Below, in pieces: positions 6,217 through 7,815 of a stretch of 7,815 nucleotides of DNA. Every line of letters begins with the position of its first letter. The first letter of the stretch is position 1. Location: contig CAIXXI010000525.1 of the NCBI GenBank assembly GCA_903923345.1, forward strand, positions 1 through 7,815, given 5' to 3'. Made by a program: the position numbers and the translations under genes. This DNA comes from an uncultured Burkholderiales bacterium. Its GTDB lineage: Bacteria > Pseudomonadota > Gammaproteobacteria > Burkholderiales > Burkholderiaceae_E. The notes beneath the pieces are model-generated. The model had not been told where the DNA came from. It was given only the letters and a program-made list of their open reading frames with translations, and searched no databases.

Positions 6217-6885
6217 TTAGCCTAAGTGGCGGGCAAAGAATTCGAGGGTGCGGCTGCGAGCCAGGGCAGCTGATTCGGCGTGGTAGGAACCGCGCTGATC
6301 GCAGTTGAAGCCATGTCCGGCTGAGTAGAAATGCGTGATGGCCGAAGGATGGGCATCCGCAACTGCCTTGGCCTTGTCGTTCGGGATCGACTGATCGGCA
6401 TCGCCGAAATGGAACATCACCGGGCAGGCCGGCTTTTCATTGATGTAGGTCGGGATTGCGCCGCCGTAATACGGGGCAGAGCAGGCCAGGCCGGGCAGCC
6501 GGGCTGCAGCCACCCATGACACCGAGCCGCCCCAGCAATAGCCCACGATCGCTGCCTTGCCGGCTGACTTGCCATATTCCATCACCGCAGCCAGATCGAG
6601 CATGGCCTTGTCCATCGAGGCCTGCTTCATCACCTCGACGCCCGCTGCGATGTCGGGCTGGCTGTAGCCAGTTTCATAGCCTTTCTGGACGCGATCAAAC
6701 AGGGACGGTGCGATAGCGAGATAGCCGTCCTGGGCATAACCATCGGCGACGCTGCGGATATGGCTGTTCACGCCGAAGATTTCCTGCACCACGATCACCA
6801 GGCCTTTTGGTGTGCCAGCAGGCTCAGCGACATAGGCTGAAAACGTGTGGCCATCGGATGCGGTCAGGGTCAGGGTCTTGCTCAT
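6217..6885 (-). CDS. Dienelactone hydrolase family protein
   Basis: The 222-residue alpha/beta hydrolase has the cysteine-nucleophile triad of dienelactone hydrolases: Cys117 in GYCWGG, Asp164 in GDADQSIP and His191 in AGHGF. The family's conserved Glu is also kept, at residue 35 in QEIFGVN. The family opens carbon-ring lactones such as dienelactone in chloroaromatic degradation, but many members act on other esters. No signal peptide is seen, so it is probably cytosolic. ATG at 6885 was chosen because AAGGA lies about seven bases upstream and the protein then opens with the typical first beta strand (MSKTLTLTASDG). A longer TTG start at 6945 would overlap the stop of the tctC-like gene but lacks conserved sequence. 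It lies 56 bases after that gene on the same strand, so they are probably co-transcribed. The natural substrate is unknown. Confidence 0.9.
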   Translation of the reverse strand: MSKTLTLTASDGHTFSAYVAEPAGTPKGLVIVVQEIFGVNSHIRSVADGYAQDGYLAIAPSLFDRVQKGYETGYSQPDIAAGVEVMKQASMDKAMLDLAAVMEYGKSAGKAAIVGYCWGGSVSWVAAARLPGLACSAPYYGGAIPTYINEKPACPVMFHFGDADQSIPNDKAKAVADAHPSAITHFYSAGHGFNCDQRGSYHAESAALARSRTLEFFARHLG

Positions 6886-6941
6886 GAGAGTTCCTTCAGT
6901 GGACGAATCGGGTTTGGGTGAGACAGTTGGGTCAGGCTGCC

Positions 6942-7815
6942 TCAATTCTTTGTGACGCCAGCCTTCTGGAAATAGTCCTTGTACCAGTCGTATTCGAGCT
7001 TCAGATCACGGGCCAGCGCCTTGCTGTCCCGAAAGTCGTAGGGCAGGTAGTTCTTCTTGAGCATCGCCCGGAATTCGGCGGATTGAATCACCTGGGTGAA
7101 GGCGTCTTCCAGTTTTTTGGCCACGGCGGGCGGCAGGCCTTTGGGTGCCGACACCATGATGGTTGCGTTGGGTGGGTAGCCCCAATCGCAGCCGATGTCC
7201 TTGAGGGTCGGCACGTTCGGGAAGTTCTCATCGCGGTTTTTCTGGAAGATGACCAGCTCCCGGAATACGCCATCGGCCACCAGTTGCAGGTGTGATCCGG
7301 AACCGGATGTGAAGTCGATGTGCTTGCCCATCAGCATGGTGTTGGCTTCGCTGCCGCCCTTGGTGGGCACATGCTTGAAGTCCAGTCCGCGGCACTTCTT
7401 GAGCGCCTCGACACCCATCTGTTGCGAGCCGGTCGGGATGCCGCCCGCGCCGGCGGTGGCGAAGGTCATGCCCGGATTGGCCTTGGCATGGGCGATGAAG
7501 TCCTCGGCGGTCTTGAAGGGCGAATCGGCACGAACCACCACCGAGCCATTATGGAAATAGCTGTACTGAGCGATGCCCTCGAAATTCGAGAGGTCGTAGG
7601 CGGTCTTGAGAATGAAGGGGCGCGAGGCCAGGGCGGCGGAGGATCCGATCAGCACGGTGTAGCCGTCGGGCTTGCGCGCTGAGGCCAGGCCTGCTGCAAC
7701 AGTGCCACCACCACCGGCCTTGTTTTCCACCGCGATCGGCACGCCCAGAATTTTCTCGGCATAGACTGCGCCCATCAAGCCATATTGATAAAGGTCTTCA
7801 GGCTTTGGAGCCATA
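6942..7815 (-). CDS. TctC/Bug-family periplasmic substrate-binding protein, N-terminus cut by the right edge
   Basis: The last 290 residues are visible. The signal peptide and first strand, probably 30-45 residues by comparison with the usual 320-330, lie beyond 7815; the Met codon at 7812-7814 is internal rather than the start. Family features are VENKAGGGG (visible residues 29-37), the KPDGYTVLIGSS strand, the second ligand-binding loop around ATAGAGGIPTGSQQMGVEAL, HVPTKGGSEANTMLMGKHID, and the late block IMVSAPKGLPPAVAKKLEDAF. Such proteins bind carboxylates in the periplasm and hand them to TctAB, or act as sensory proteins without a transporter. It is likely the receptor for the TctAB encoded at 1652-3640, although it lies in a separate leftward unit. 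The first binding loop, usually PGGxxD followed by Arg, appears as PKPEDLYQYG, which is unusual. Two Bug-like proteins per locus are common, so pairing is not proven. Confidence 0.88.
   Translation of the reverse strand, partial: MAPKPEDLYQYGLMGAVYAEKILGVPIAVENKAGGGGTVAAGLASARKPDGYTVLIGSSAALASRPFILKTAYDLSNFEGIAQYSYFHNGSVVVRADSPFKTAEDFIAHAKANPGMTFATAGAGGIPTGSQQMGVEALKKCRGLDFKHVPTKGGSEANTMLMGKHIDFTSGSGSHLQLVADGVFRELVIFQKNRDENFPNVPTLKDIGCDWGYPPNATIMVSAPKGLPPAVAKKLEDAFTQVIQSAEFRAMLKKNYLPYDFRDSKALARDLKLEYDWYKDYFQKAGVTKN

Noticed and set aside
6886..6945. Upstream TTG start that would lengthen the dienelactone hydrolase by 20 residues and overlap the tctC-like stop
   Set aside because: The extension is a Pro/Ser-rich stretch without family similarity, while the ATG at 6885 has a good ribosome binding site and opens the conserved fold.

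Overview
The window looks like part of a catabolic gene cluster from a GC-rich betaproteobacterium, most likely Burkholderiales. The basis is the composition and the combination of a tripartite tricarboxylate transporter (TctA/TctB plus a TctC/Bug-type binding protein) with acyl-CoA and carboxylate enzymes, an arrangement common in that order. Species cannot be assigned from the sequence. Eight protein genes fill almost all of the window. Two are cut by the edges (an acyl-CoA dehydrogenase on the left, the TctC-like protein on the right). No RNA gene, insertion sequence, CRISPR array or transcriptional regulator was found.

Layout. Positions 1-3640 form a leftward operon transcribed in the order tctB, tctA, FAD-dependent dehydrogenase, acyl-CoA dehydrogenase, with gaps of 15, 10 and 47 bases. 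A 172-base divergent control region (3641-3812) carries a plausible sigma-70 promoter for the leftward operon and a short dyad beside its -10 box. Positions 3813-6191 form a rightward pair: an HMG-CoA lyase-like enzyme, then an MmgE/PrpD-family protein. From the right edge a second leftward unit (tctC-like gene, then dienelactone hydrolase-family gene) runs back to 6217. It meets the rightward pair tail to tail at a perfect 22-base palindrome that contains the MmgE/PrpD stop codon.

How the genes may work together (inference). The TctC-like protein would capture a carboxylate in the periplasm and TctAB would import it. The FAD dehydrogenase, MmgE/PrpD protein (dehydratase/decarboxylase/isomerase fold), hydrolase and acyl-CoA dehydrogenase would remodel it. 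The HMGL-like enzyme would then cleave a 3-hydroxy-acyl-CoA. No CoA-transferase or CoA-ligase is visible, so the activation step would have to lie outside the window. The most informative clues to novelty are changed active-site positions. The lyase has Glu and Gln where HMG-CoA lyase has its metal-ligand Asp and a conserved Glu. The FAD enzyme has a 3-ketosteroid-dehydrogenase-like C-terminus without the fumarate-binding Arg and His. Together these suggest a degradation pathway for a substrate that cannot be named from homology alone.
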